Shown here: positions 1 to 8,564 of the stretch, in pieces
Layout of the letters: each line of letters starts with the position of its first letter
How positions within the stretch are numbered: the stretch's first letter is position 1
Assembly (NCBI GenBank): GCA_047633195.1
Contig: JBLIEU010000002.1
Span: forward strand, 62,001 to 126,000
Direction of reading: 5' to 3'
Length of the DNA stretch: 64,000 nucleotides
From: JAKVAV01 sp047633195
GTDB taxonomy: Bacteria > Bacteroidota > Bacteroidia > Flavobacteriales_D > Cryomorphaceae
The notes under the pieces: generated by a model
Databases searched by the model: none
What the model was told of the DNA's origin: nothing
What the model saw: the letters and a program-made list of their open reading frames with translations, nothing else
Translations under genes and position numbers: made by a program

Positions 1-501
1 CACATCAATAAGCAAAGTGATAATTTGATGGCGGATGGCCTGCTAGTGCAGCTAGGCGCAAAAAAAGGAGACCCGTCTATTGAAGGCGGTTTGAAAGCAC
101 TGGAAGAATACCTCAAAAAAATCTGGGGCCAAGAAGCCACTTTTTTTGCCTACGACGGAAGCGGGCTGTCTCGATTTACGGCTGTTTCTGCAGAACAACT
201 CGCTCAACTTTTGGTAAGTATGAGAAATTCGGATGTCCAAAATCAATACTTGCTGGAGGTACTTCCTGAAGCGGGAAAGGAGGGAAGTGTAAAATGGTTT
301 GGGCTGCGCACCAATTTGTCGGAAAATACCAAATTGAAATCGGGTAGTATGAAGAATGTCAAGGCTTATGCCGGAGTTCTTCAAACGTATTCGGGAAGAG
401 AATTGGCTTTTGCGATTATGGTGAACAACTTCGAAATTTCAGGAACAGAAGTCAGGAAGAAGATTGAAGAGTGGCTCATCCGAGCATACGCACAGTATTA
501 G
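1..501 (+). CDS. dacB: D-alanyl-D-alanine carboxypeptidase, PBP4 type (C-terminal part, 5' truncated)
   Basis: The frame is open from base 1, so the gene begins upstream of the window. The visible part starts with HINKQSDNLMAD, which carries the SxN (Ser-Asp-Asn) motif of peptidase family S13. It continues with DGSGLSR, typical of PBP4 enzymes, and LKSGSMKNVKAYAG, which corresponds to the KTG box (here KSG). These enzymes trim or cleave peptidoglycan cross-bridges in the periplasm. The SxxK nucleophile lies outside the window. The gene is convergent with the TPR gene on its right and the two overlap by 4 bases at their stop codons. The family call is firm; endopeptidase versus carboxypeptidase activity cannot be told from this fragment. 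Confidence 0.9.
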   Translation, partial: HINKQSDNLMADGLLVQLGAKKGDPSIEGGLKALEEYLKKIWGQEATFFAYDGSGLSRFTAVSAEQLAQLLVSMRNSDVQNQYLLEVLPEAGKEGSVKWFGLRTNLSENTKLKSGSMKNVKAYAGVLQTYSGRELAFAIMVNNFEISGTEVRKKIEEWLIRAYAQY

Positions 502-1358
502 AATGCCATTCGAATAACCTTTTTCTCAGGCTGCTTTTCCTTGCGTTCTTGCCCTTGCATGCAATGCTTTGTATAGATTTTTTGAGCTTCAGAGTCTCCC
601 ATTTTCCCTGCCTTTGCGTATAGCTCACAAGAATCCTCCTGCTTTCCAGAGAAGTAGAGTGCTTCACCTTGGTAGTAGTAAAAATCACGTGGGGTGGGCA
701 ATTGCTCGGGCTTAATTTCATCCAGCAGGCTCAGCCCTTTTTCGTATTGCTCGTTGGCAATGAGGATAACTGCCATATTGTATTTGGCAACAGCCAAATT
801 GGGATCCAACTCCAGTACTTTCTCGTAATCGCGAAGGGCTAGAGCATAGTCTTCCATTTCTGCGTAAGCTGCCGCTCTCATGTACAGTGCATCAGGGTAC
901 TCAGGCTTTAACTTTATAGCTTTGGAGTAATGCCTTAAGGCTGCGCTTGTCCTGAAGTTGAGGTAATCCAAATTGCCCATGAAATAATGCGCTTCAGGTA
1001 AATCAGAATCAATTTTAAGCGCTGTCTTGAGTCTGACCTTGGCCTCATCCATCTGCTTCAGATTTATAAAGGCTGCTCCATAATTTGCATTGAGCAGAGC
1101 GGATTCTTTTTGCAGAGATTCTGCTCTCTCGTATGATTGAATTGCCGCCACAATTTTCTCCTCCTTTTGAAAGCAATTACCACGTAGGAGTAAAGCCTCA
1201 AAGCTATTTTGATCCTTGTCAAGGACTCTTTCAAGAATGGATATTGCATCTTGATAGGCACCGTTCTCGTAGAGTAATTCGGCCTTTTTGAGGTCGTCGA
1301 GCTCTTGACTGAAAGAATGCAGCGAGATCAATAAGAACAAAAGGGTGCACATTCGCAT
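498..1358 (-). CDS. Secreted tetratricopeptide-repeat protein
   Basis: A 286-residue protein with an N-terminal signal peptide ending near SLHSFSQE. A chain of TPR units fills most of the rest (for example PEAHYFMGNLDYLNF and PDALYMRAAAYAEMEDYALA), with a basic, Glu/Lys-rich tail. TPR proteins of this kind are scaffolds in the periplasm or on the outer membrane; no catalytic motif is visible and the partner is unknown. It is the last gene of a leftward series trkA-trkH-HAD-TPR, 32 bases after the HAD gene. Met3 could be the real start, which would give a cleaner signal peptide. Confidence 0.8.
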   Translation of the reverse strand: MRMCTLLFLLISLHSFSQELDDLKKAELLYENGAYQDAISILERVLDKDQNSFEALLLRGNCFQKEEKIVAAIQSYERAESLQKESALLNANYGAAFINLKQMDEAKVRLKTALKIDSDLPEAHYFMGNLDYLNFRTSAALRHYSKAIKLKPEYPDALYMRAAAYAEMEDYALALRDYEKVLELDPNLAVAKYNMAVILIANEQYEKGLSLLDEIKPEQLPTPRDFYYYQGEALYFSGKQEDSCELYAKAGKMGDSEAQKIYTKHCMQGQERKEKQPEKKVIRMAF

Positions 1359-1390
1359 ATAACGCTTTATACGCGAACTTGAGAGAAAAG

Positions 1391-2038
1391 TTAATGGCTG
1401 GAAATAAAGCTTTTAATCAGCTTTGGGTCGAGAAAATCCAATGTTAAATGAGCTGCCTTAAATCGGTCATTCATCATTTCAGGTACTGCAATAACTTTCA
1501 TTTTGGAAGCCAAGCCAGCTACCATACCATGAAATGAGTCTTCGAAGACCAAGCAATTTTCGTTTCGTACTCCTAGTTTTTTAGCGGCATGAATAAAAAC
1601 TGCAGGATGCGGCTTTCCAAACTCTTCATTTTCTGCAGAATGCAATACCTCGAATGTGGCTTCAAGGCCAAGTCGCTTGACCGTTGCTTTGATTAATCGC
1701 ATGGCCGAAGAAGAGGCAATGGCTGTTTTTAAATTTAACTCTTTGCAGAGCGCTATGGTTTCCCGAACTCCTTTTAAGGGCGCCCCTTCCGTTTCAATCA
1801 AGTTTTGCACGTAAGCAAGAATCTCCTCTTCGACTTGCTCCATGGATTTGTCGTTCCAAGGCTTTCTTGAATGCCAAAGTTCAACCACCTCGTTCAGCCG
1901 ATAACCCATCGTTTCAAGGCAATCGTCTTCCGATAATTCAATTCCAACGGTTGCGAATACGGCTATCTCGGCTCGGCGCCAAAAAGGCTCGCTGTTAATG
2001 AGCAATCCATCCATATCAAATATGACTGCTTCGATCAT
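1391..2038 (-). CDS. HAD-superfamily sugar-phosphate phosphatase (YniC/HxpB-like)
   Basis: A 215-residue HAD hydrolase of the beta-phosphoglucomutase-like subgroup. Motif I is FDMDGLLINSEP (nucleophile and acid Asp), motif II is the Ser in AIASSSA, the Lys is in FGKPHP, and the acidic motif is FEDSFHGMVAG. A helical cap domain lies between motif I and motif II. The sequence most resembles E. coli YniC (2-deoxyglucose-6-phosphate/hexitol phosphatase), but substrates cannot be read from sequence in this family. The start overlaps the trkH stop by 4 bases, so it is translated from the trk operon. Cytoplasmic. Confidence 0.88.
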   Translation of the reverse strand: MIEAVIFDMDGLLINSEPFWRRAEIAVFATVGIELSEDDCLETMGYRLNEVVELWHSRKPWNDKSMEQVEEEILAYVQNLIETEGAPLKGVRETIALCKELNLKTAIASSSAMRLIKATVKRLGLEATFEVLHSAENEEFGKPHPAVFIHAAKKLGVRNENCLVFEDSFHGMVAGLASKMKVIAVPEMMNDRFKAAHLTLDFLDPKLIKSFISSH

Positions 2039-3495
2039 GTGTCTCTCCAGAAATAGCCCGTGAAAATGATGAGTACCGTAAAAATTTCAAGGCGACCAAT
2101 AACCATCAACGCTCCCAAAATCCATTTTGCCAAGGAGGGGATCGCAGAGAAGGTCATCGAAGGGCCAGTGTCATTAAGTCCAGGGCCAACGTTGCCTAAG
2201 GACGTTGCTACCGATCCCATTGCCGTCAGTGCATCCATCCCAAGCAGGGTGAGCGCGACGGACGAGATTCCGAAGATAGTCAGGTAAATAATCACAAAGG
2301 CCAAAATGTTTCTGGTGATTTCGTGAGCCACCGCTTTTCCGTTGAAACGCACCGGGATAATTGCCGAAAGGTGCAATTGCCTTTTAAACTCAATGATCGA
2401 GTTTTTGGCAATCATCAAGTGCCTGATGATTTTTACTCCACCAGCAGTAGAGCCCGCAGATCCGCCGACGAACATCAAGGTAAAAAAGATGAGTGCAACA
2501 CTAGCACCCCAAATGGTGAAATCAGCGGTAGCATAACCTGTTGTAGTGAGAATAGCGACCACTTGAAAAATGCTTTCGCGAAAGGCTTGCTCCAGTGGAA
2601 TGCCGTTTTTGAACATGAGAATAATCGATACTACCACTGTTACCACAGCGGTCAATGTTACGTAGGCACGAAATTCTTCATTTTGCCAAATTCGATTGAA
2701 CTTGCCTTTGAGCGCCAAGTAGATCAGTACAAAGCTAGTTCCTCCCAGAAACATGAAAAAGGTGATAATGTATTCAATGGCAGGCGACTCGAAATAGGCA
2801 ATGCTGGCTTGCTTAGTGCTGAAGCCTCCTGTGGACATGGTGGTAAGACTGTGGTTGATGGCATCAAAACCCGTCATTCCCGCGAGGTACAGCAATACCA
2901 TTTCTACCAATGTCAGGCCAATGTATAGAAACCAAAGCCGCTTAGCCGTATCCTGAATTCGCGGTTGAATCTTGTCGGCAGTGATGCCTGGAGCTTCTGC
3001 TAGGAAAAGCTGCATACCCCCAATACCCAATGAGGGAAGAATACTAATGACCAAAACGATAAATCCCAAACCGCCAACCCATTGAGTAAGGCTTCTCCAA
3101 AAGAGAATGCTCTCAGGTAAGCTTTCAATATCATCCAAGATGGTCGCCCCCGTTGTTGTAAATCCCGAAATACTTTCGAAAAAGGCATTGGTGAAATCTG
3201 GAATAGAGTCCGTAAGCATAAACGGAACGGCACCACTCATTGCCATTACGATCCAACTCAGCGCCACGATAATGTACCCATCGCGCTTTCTGATATTTCG
3301 TTGATTCTTGTGACGAAAAGTAGAAAACCAAAGCAATGCTCCCAGAATACCGCTCACACCAACTGAGCCAATCCAGCTGAACAAAGTCCCGTCATCAAAA
3401 TAAACGGCGAACGGGATGCATGCCAGCATCAGCCCCGCATTGATAAAAAGCAAAACGCCGAGGATATGTAGAATACCGATTAAATTGACTCTCAC
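2035..3495 (-). CDS. trkH: Potassium uptake protein TrkH, pore subunit
   Basis: A 486-residue polytopic membrane protein of the TrkH/KtrB family. The four pore-loop repeats are visible as glycine-rich selectivity segments, for example SGFTTTGATIL, TMSTGGFSTK, LTTTGYATAD and SLGNVGPGLND. TrkH conducts K+ across the inner membrane and is gated by the TrkA ring. It overlaps the trkA stop by 4 bases and the following HAD gene by 4 bases, so the three are translationally coupled. The length matches the family. It is unlikely to be anything else. Confidence 0.95.
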   Translation of the reverse strand: MRVNLIGILHILGVLLFINAGLMLACIPFAVYFDDGTLFSWIGSVGVSGILGALLWFSTFRHKNQRNIRKRDGYIIVALSWIVMAMSGAVPFMLTDSIPDFTNAFFESISGFTTTGATILDDIESLPESILFWRSLTQWVGGLGFIVLVISILPSLGIGGMQLFLAEAPGITADKIQPRIQDTAKRLWFLYIGLTLVEMVLLYLAGMTGFDAINHSLTTMSTGGFSTKQASIAYFESPAIEYIITFFMFLGGTSFVLIYLALKGKFNRIWQNEEFRAYVTLTAVVTVVVSIILMFKNGIPLEQAFRESIFQVVAILTTTGYATADFTIWGASVALIFFTLMFVGGSAGSTAGGVKIIRHLMIAKNSIIEFKRQLHLSAIIPVRFNGKAVAHEITRNILAFVIIYLTIFGISSVALTLLGMDALTAMGSVATSLGNVGPGLNDTGPSMTFSAIPSLAKWILGALMVIGRLEIFTVLIIFTGYFWRDT

Positions 3496-4832
3496 TTAAA
3501 GTATGATTCTACTTTGTGGATGCATTGCATTTTAGAAAGTACAACGATATGGTCTTTTTCCTCAAACTCAAAATTGCTGTCGGGAATACGGCCAACGCTG
3601 TTTCTAACCACACCACCAACGACTGCATTTTTAGGGAACTTCAAGTCACTTAGAGTCTTTCCAATAATCTTTGCATTCGGAGGAACTTCAAACTCAAGAA
3701 CTTCTACATCTGCACCGTGCAAACTCGTCAATGAAAGTACTTCACCCTGTCTGATGTAACGAAAAATGAAGTTAGCCGCGATCAGTTTTTTATTGATCAA
3801 CGTATCTACACCAATACTTTGAGAAAGATGGATGTAGTCAATATTTTCTACCAGAGCGATGGTTTTATCAACCCCGTGATTTTTGGCAACAAGACTCGTA
3901 ATGATATTCGTTTCACTATTAGCTGTCACAGCTATAAATGCGTCCATTTCCGAGAGATTTTCTTCCTCAAGGATGTCTACGTTTCTCCCGTCAGCATTGA
4001 TGATAAGAGTGTCAGGAAGTAGTTCTGCCAGTTTTATACATCGCTCTTTATTGGGTTCAACAAGCTTTACTCGGTAGCGCTTGCTCAAAGCTTTTGCGGC
4101 GTGATAGCCCACTGAGCTCCCACCTAAGATCATGATGTGCTTGATTTCCACTCGATCTTTCTTGAAGATTTCCAATATTCGATTTAGGCCTTCAGGATTG
4201 GCGCAAAAATAAGCGTGATCATTAATCAGAAAGCGCGTTTCCTTTTTTGGAACTATGGTCTCATTGTTTCTTAGAATGGCGACGGTGATGAAATTCATAT
4301 CGCTGTTCATGTGAGCCAATTCCTCAATGGTTTTTCCTGCTACAAGGCTGTCGTGCTCCACCTTCAATCCCACTAGCGAAAGCTTGCCTTTGTCAAAATC
4401 GATGAAATCAGTCAAAGCTGACTCCTTGCAAAGTCGCTTGATTTCACGCGCCGCCAAAGAAGCGGGAGAGATCAACTCATCAATTCCGATTTGGGCCATA
4501 TCCAGTTTTTCTTTACTGGTCAGAAACTCCACGTTCGAGATACGAGCAACTGTTCTTGCTGCACCCAAATGCTTCGCCATGATACAAGTGGTGATGTTTA
4601 CATCTTCACTGCTGGTAACACCAATGACCAAATCTGCCTTTTGAACATTTGCATTGGTCAAGGTGACTATAGAAGTCGAGCTTCCTTCCAGCACTTCTAA
4701 GTCCAAGTGTTGCGAGATTTGCTGCAGAGCGTCGGGATCTTTATCGATTACCGTTAAGGCATGCCCCTCCATCGTTAGGAGTTTCGCTAAGTGAAACCCC
4801 ACTTCTCCCGCACCAGCTATGATAACTTTCAT
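3492..4832 (-). CDS. trkA: Trk system potassium transporter TrkA (RCK regulatory subunit)
   Basis: A 446-residue cytoplasmic protein with two RCK modules in tandem. Each has a Rossmann NAD(H)-binding site (MKVIIAGAGEVGFHLAK at the N-terminus; IMILGGSSVGYHAAKAL near residue 233) followed by a TrkA-C domain. It forms the nucleotide-sensing ring on TrkH. It is the first gene of the trk operon, with a TAnnTTTG-type -7 element 26 bases upstream of its ATG. Divergent from the B12 uptake module on its left-hand flank. Confidence 0.95.
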   Translation of the reverse strand: MKVIIAGAGEVGFHLAKLLTMEGHALTVIDKDPDALQQISQHLDLEVLEGSSTSIVTLTNANVQKADLVIGVTSSEDVNITTCIMAKHLGAARTVARISNVEFLTSKEKLDMAQIGIDELISPASLAAREIKRLCKESALTDFIDFDKGKLSLVGLKVEHDSLVAGKTIEELAHMNSDMNFITVAILRNNETIVPKKETRFLINDHAYFCANPEGLNRILEIFKKDRVEIKHIMILGGSSVGYHAAKALSKRYRVKLVEPNKERCIKLAELLPDTLIINADGRNVDILEEENLSEMDAFIAVTANSETNIITSLVAKNHGVDKTIALVENIDYIHLSQSIGVDTLINKKLIAANFIFRYIRQGEVLSLTSLHGADVEVLEFEVPPNAKIIGKTLSDLKFPKNAVVGGVVRNSVGRIPDSNFEFEEKDHIVVLSKMQCIHKVESYFK

Positions 4833-4858
4833 TCAAGATGTATTCTGAAAATTTCGTA

Positions 4859-4866
4859 CAAATATA
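4859..4866 (-). promoter_or_regulatory. -7 element of the trkA promoter
   Basis: On the minus strand the bases read TATATTTG, matching the Bacteroidota -7 consensus TAnnTTTG, with a TTTG about 16 bases further upstream as a -33 candidate. The trkA ATG lies 26 bases downstream. No other plausible promoter is seen for the trk operon. Confidence 0.6.
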
Positions 4867-4982
4867 AGGCCTACTAACATTTCAAACCACCCTTCTTAAA
4901 TTTCTATTTACACCTCGATTGCCTCTGAGTTCTTAAGCTACGAGAAAGTTTTTTTTACTACTTCGATCGTGGTTTTATTGTC

Positions 4983-4990
4983 TACTTTCG
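4983..4990 (+). promoter_or_regulatory. Probable -7 element for the cobalamin-riboswitch transcript
   Basis: TACTTTCG differs by one base from the TAnnTTTG consensus and lies about 25 bases before the first conserved part of the riboswitch, where a transcription start would be expected. The rest of the 4833-4982 gap between the divergent trkA and receptor genes shows nothing else I can identify. Confidence 0.4.
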
Positions 4991-5009
4991 CCTTGCGTAC
5001 TTCGAAGTT

Positions 5010-5115
5010 TTCAGCTTTTAGCTGACTGAAAGAGGGAAATCGTGTGAAAGTCACGAGCTGTCGCGCAACTGTAAGCAGCCATAGAGCTGTAAGCCAGAAT
5101 GCCTCCTTTGAATGT
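5010..5115 (+). ncRNA. Cobalamin (adenosyl- or hydroxocobalamin) riboswitch
   Basis: The order of conserved blocks is that of the cobalamin aptamer: GAGGGAAA (5032-5039), a GTGAAAGTCACGAGCTG arm, the near-invariant CGCAACTGTAA (5064-5074), and a B12-box-like AGCCAGAATGCC (5092-5103). It stands 128 bases before the ATG of a BtuB-like TonB receptor, the classical target. Between aptamer and gene, a GCAGC-TTTCT-GCTGC hairpin (5164-5178) and a GGGTTTCCC segment could form the expression platform. There is no U-run after that hairpin, so control is more likely on translation than by termination. With B12 bound, expression should fall. Confidence 0.9.
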
Positions 5116-5242
5116 ATGGATTTTGCTTTCGCAACAAGAGCAATGTTCAGACTCGACACCCTTGCAGCTTTCTGCTGCTTGATGGGTTTCCCTGTTTCAA
5201 CATAGTGTCTTTTTGCGAATCGAATTCAACCGCGAGAAGATT

Positions 5243-7162
5243 ATGGATGTCCGTTTAAGACACGTGCTTTTATGTTTTGTCATTTTTTGCCTTTCGGCAA
5301 TGAACGCCAATGGTCAGACAGATACTCTGCTGCATATTCCTGTAGTTGAGATTTCGGCAGAGAGCATCCGAAATGATAGTCCCGGCAGTATGGTAAATCA
5401 TTGGAGAAGTGCTGAAATAGCTTCAATACCGGTCTCTGGTCTTTCCGAATTGCTTCAAAAAGAAGGGATCTATATTAAGTCATATGGTTTGGGCAGCCTC
5501 GCTACTTCTTCCATTCGAGGCGGTGCAGCTGGTCATACCTTGGTTCTTTGGAATGGCCTACCTGTGCAAAGCCCAATGCTAGGTCAGCTAGATTTGAGCT
5601 TGCTTCCCTTGGGCTCTTTCAATTCTGTAAGCCTCGAGCGCGGCGGTGGCTCAGGCGCATGGGGCAGTGGCGCTATTGGTGGTGTGATCAATTTGGATAA
5701 TGGCCTTTCGTTTTCTGAACGGATAGTAATTAGCTCCGAAATAGTTCTTGGTGATTTTGGAAGGCTGCGACAAGCCACTTCCGTTGAGCTCAGCTCCACA
5801 AGATTTTCTTCCAAGACCTCCTTCGAGTACCGCGAAGCAAGCAATGATTTTACCTATCCCATTTCAGATGATTTGCCCGAAAGGGAGCATACCAATGCCG
5901 AATTGAGTCAACGACTCTTTACTCAAGATTTGGGATGGAAGATTTCTGATAAGGATCAAATCACAGCGCATCTCTGGCACCAGAATTCATTTAGAGAGAT
6001 TCCACCAACCAACGTGCAAACGAGAAGCTTGGCAGAGCAGAAAGATGAAGCGACTCGAGTAATGCTGAACTACAAGCATGAGTCGGCAAGGTTTAGGCTA
6101 AATGTCAAAGCTGCTTTTTTTGATGAGCGAATTCTCTTCACTGATCCGCAGATAGGGCTGGAAGCACCCAGTGGTTTTAAAACTTATTTGGCGGAAGCTA
6201 CAGGTCAGTATTCGCTGAGCGAAAAACACGAGGTTTTTATTGGTCATACCCAAACCATTACCCAAGCCGAAGCGAAGGAGTATGGAAAAACTATCGAGGA
6301 GTATAGATGGTCAGTTTTTGGAATGTGGCGATACACGGCCAACGACTTGACCTTACAAGCCAGTTTGCGCCAAGAAGTTTTTGATGGAGACTTTGTGTCC
6401 CCCGTTCCATCGATTGGCGCGGAATACAGCCCACTCAAGAATTGGGTAGTGAAAGGGAAGATTTCTAAGAATTTTAGGCTTCCTACGTTGAACGATCGAT
6501 TCTGGGTGCCTGGCGGAAATCCCGACTTGATGGCCGAGACAGGTTGGAGCGAAGAAGTCACCATTGAGAATAGTTTTTGGATCAAGGAGTCATTTTTTAA
6601 ATGGTCGGTCACCGGTTTTAATCGCGAGCTAGATAATTGGATTATGTGGAGCCCTAGCGAGAGTTCAGGGTTTTGGTCTGCATCGAATTTGGCGACTGTT
6701 TGGAGCCGAGGGATGGAGTTTAGAGCGAGCGGCAGCTTCAATGTTTCTGAAGTGGAATTTACGATCGACGGGGGTTACGACAGGATCCTATCCACCAATG
6801 AAGGAAACTCAGATGTACCTGGAATGGAAGTCGGAGAGCAGTTGCTTTACACACCAAGGCAGCTGGCATTCGCATCGTTAAAAGCAATATGGAGGGGTCT
6901 TTCCATAGCATACCGACATTCATACACGGGAGAGGCAAGAGGTGTGAACGAACTCATCCCCGAATTTCAAACCGCCGACGTGCGCCTGCAATATTCAGGG
7001 AAAGCCAAACAGGACCATTCCAAAGTTGGCGCCTCATTTTTCTTCGATATCATGAATTTGTACGATGCCGATTATTTCGTCATCGATCGCCGCCCAATGC
7101 CGGGCATAAACCTTCAAGCGGGAATCCGCGTCACTTACAATCATTCAAAATCTAGTCCATGA
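5243..7162 (+). CDS. btuB: TonB-dependent outer-membrane receptor, BtuB-like (cobalamin uptake)
   Basis: A 639-residue receptor from ATG 5243 (the frame also allows TTG 5213, but Met11 begins a proper signal peptide ending near MNANGQ). A plug domain follows (SEIASIPVSGLSELLQKEG; SSIRGGAAGHTLVLWNGLP; ERGGGSGAWGSGAIGGVI), then a 22-strand-type barrel ending in an aromatic-containing C-terminal strand. It has no CarbopepD-like N-terminal domain, as in BtuB. It would import corrinoids across the outer membrane with TonB-ExbBD energy. The substrate is inferred from the cobalamin riboswitch just upstream. The stop overlaps the next gene by 4 bases. Confidence 0.87.
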   Translation: MDVRLRHVLLCFVIFCLSAMNANGQTDTLLHIPVVEISAESIRNDSPGSMVNHWRSAEIASIPVSGLSELLQKEGIYIKSYGLGSLATSSIRGGAAGHTLVLWNGLPVQSPMLGQLDLSLLPLGSFNSVSLERGGGSGAWGSGAIGGVINLDNGLSFSERIVISSEIVLGDFGRLRQATSVELSSTRFSSKTSFEYREASNDFTYPISDDLPEREHTNAELSQRLFTQDLGWKISDKDQITAHLWHQNSFREIPPTNVQTRSLAEQKDEATRVMLNYKHESARFRLNVKAAFFDERILFTDPQIGLEAPSGFKTYLAEATGQYSLSEKHEVFIGHTQTITQAEAKEYGKTIEEYRWSVFGMWRYTANDLTLQASLRQEVFDGDFVSPVPSIGAEYSPLKNWVVKGKISKNFRLPTLNDRFWVPGGNPDLMAETGWSEEVTIENSFWIKESFFKWSVTGFNRELDNWIMWSPSESSGFWSASNLATVWSRGMEFRASGSFNVSEVEFTIDGGYDRILSTNEGNSDVPGMEVGEQLLYTPRQLAFASLKAIWRGLSIAYRHSYTGEARGVNELIPEFQTADVRLQYSGKAKQDHSKVGASFFFDIMNLYDADYFVIDRRPMPGINLQAGIRVTYNHSKSSP

Positions 7163-8100
7163 AAAATTTAATTCTACCTCTTTTTGTATTTGCTTTCACC
7201 ATTTCCAGCGCCCAAACTTCTACTGCAGGTTTTGAAAACTTCGAACTCGATCCTGAGTCATTCCTGAACGGTAGCGACCTGGCTGGCGGTTTCGCCGATG
7301 GGGACATTTTTTTACCCAATGACTTTAACACAGATTTTTCGAGTTGGATTGGTTGGTCGATTACGAACGCAACGGATAATACGACTCCGGGTTTTTTGAA
7401 CCAGTACACCGCGATTACGGGCCAAGGACGAGATTCGGAATCCTATGCCACCACGTATGTATTTCCAGAAACGATCGTACGTCTTGAAAATGGAGCCAGC
7501 CAAGAAGGAGTATACATCACCAATAGCACCTACGCCTATTTCAGCATGCTGGATGGAGACGCTTTCGCGAAAAAGTTTGGAGGTATAACCGGAAACGATC
7601 CCGATTTTTTCTTGCTCACCATTCGCGGGTATCAAGAAGGCGAGCTCTCTGACGCCAACGTTGAGTTCTATCTGTCTGACTATACCTTTGCCGACAATTC
7701 TCAAGACTACATTGTAGATGAATGGACGTATGTGGATCTTTCCACTTTAGGCGAGGCAGATAGCCTCTCCTTTACATTAATCTCTAGCGATGTGGGACAA
7801 TTCGGTATGAATACCCCAGCCTATTTCTGTATCGACGATTTTATCACGAATGACCCGCTTTCAACTCAAATTGAAGAGGAACCATTGCTCCAAGTTTTCC
7901 CTAACCCAACTACAGACCGCATTCGCATTTCTGGAGAATCGATTCCTGAAACGGTTTCTGTTTTTGATGTGAATGGGAAACTCGTATTGCAAGAGAACTA
8001 TGTGAATGAAATAAGTCTGCAGGTTTTAGAAAGTGGAACATACATTTTGCAAGCTCAGATAGGTGGGGTTGTTGCCTCTCAATTGGTAATTAAGCAGTAG
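7159..8100 (+). CDS. DUF4465 protein with T9SS sorting domain, candidate cobalamin-binding surface protein
   Basis: A 313-residue protein: signal peptide to about residue 20 (FAFTISSAQ), a DUF4465 beta-sandwich (FENFELDPESFLNGSDLAGGF; SWIGWSITNATDNTTPGF; later the AYFCIDDFIT strand), and a C-terminal type A T9SS sorting domain (VFPNPTTDRIRISG to the end). DUF4465 proteins in gut Bacteroides (BtuH, as I recall) bind B12 on the cell surface, and the position here, coupled to btuB behind the riboswitch, fits that role. Unlike BtuH there is no lipobox; T9SS export would place it on the surface or release it. Binding itself is inference. Confidence 0.8.
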   Translation: MKNLILPLFVFAFTISSAQTSTAGFENFELDPESFLNGSDLAGGFADGDIFLPNDFNTDFSSWIGWSITNATDNTTPGFLNQYTAITGQGRDSESYATTYVFPETIVRLENGASQEGVYITNSTYAYFSMLDGDAFAKKFGGITGNDPDFFLLTIRGYQEGELSDANVEFYLSDYTFADNSQDYIVDEWTYVDLSTLGEADSLSFTLISSDVGQFGMNTPAYFCIDDFITNDPLSTQIEEEPLLQVFPNPTTDRIRISGESIPETVSVFDVNGKLVLQENYVNEISLQVLESGTYILQAQIGGVVASQLVIKQ

Positions 8101-8112
8101 GATGAATCTATT

Positions 8113-8154
8113 CTCAAACTTTCGTGGTTTAAGTTTGCTGAGACCACGTTTGAG
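8113..8154 (+). promoter_or_regulatory. Imperfect inverted repeat upstream of the His-rich/receptor operon
   Basis: CTCAAAC (8113-8119) and GTGGT (8124-8128) pair with ACCAC (8143-8147) and GTTTGAG (8148-8154). That is 12 base pairs with a 4-base bulge and a 14-base loop. There is no following T-run, so it is a poor terminator. It ends 7 bases before the -7 element of the next operon, so an operator is possible. Confidence 0.35.
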
Positions 8155-8161
8155 CAATTGC

Positions 8162-8169
8162 TACCTTTG
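8162..8169 (+). promoter_or_regulatory. -7 element (TACCTTTG) for the metal-uptake-like operon
   Basis: A perfect TAnnTTTG match lies 5 bases before the TTG start codon of the His-rich gene. A transcription start at the usual distance would coincide with the start codon, giving a leaderless mRNA. Confidence 0.55.
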
Positions 8170-8174
8170 CATTC

Positions 8175-8522
8175 TTGAACTTTCATAAAAATATCGCCAT
8201 TGCCTTTGCGCTGCTTATGGGGCTCCTCCTTTCGGAGGCCTCGTTGCATTCGGTATTTCATGCTGATCTCCACGAAGAACACCACCACGAAGTTTGTGAT
8301 GGACACCATCAGGAGGCAGATTCAGGAGCAAACTCGATTTGCTCGCACGAGCACCAATGTGAGCTCTGCACGCTCATTCAAACCAACAGCAATTTTTTAC
8401 CCAAAGCGAAGTCTCCAAATTTCGCTCAGGCATTTGCAGACGGTCATTTTCAAAGAATTGAAAATACCGTCTTCCTTGAACCAATAGAAGCTTCGGGCCC
8501 TCGCGCCCCACCCGTTGTCTAA
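8175..8522 (+). CDS. Small secreted His-rich protein
   Basis: A 115-residue protein starting at TTG 8175 (no upstream ATG fits the promoter). A hydrophobic signal segment (IAIAFALLMGLLLSEAS) is followed by a His/Glu/Cys-rich part (HADLHEEHHHEVCDGHH, then CSHEHQCELC) and a plainer tail. The clustered His and Cys residues suggest binding of a transition metal such as zinc or copper. It directly precedes a TonB receptor (42-base gap), and similar short His-rich exported proteins often lead such receptor operons in Bacteroidota. No named family is recognised with certainty. Metal binding is inferred. Confidence 0.75.
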   Translation: MNFHKNIAIAFALLMGLLLSEASLHSVFHADLHEEHHHEVCDGHHQEADSGANSICSHEHQCELCTLIQTNSNFLPKAKSPNFAQAFADGHFQRIENTVFLEPIEASGPRAPPVV

Positions 8523-8564
8523 TCTCAAGACAGCCATTTCAAGAATCTTCTAATTTCTCACATC

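Noticed and set aside
2323..2928. 201-residue plus-strand frame inside trkH
   Set aside because: Antisense to a strongly conserved membrane gene, with no hydrophobic or domain pattern of its own.
4938..5159. 73-residue minus-strand reading frame in the trkA-btuB gap
   Set aside because: It lies across the cobalamin riboswitch, whose conserved blocks explain the sequence; no protein features are seen.
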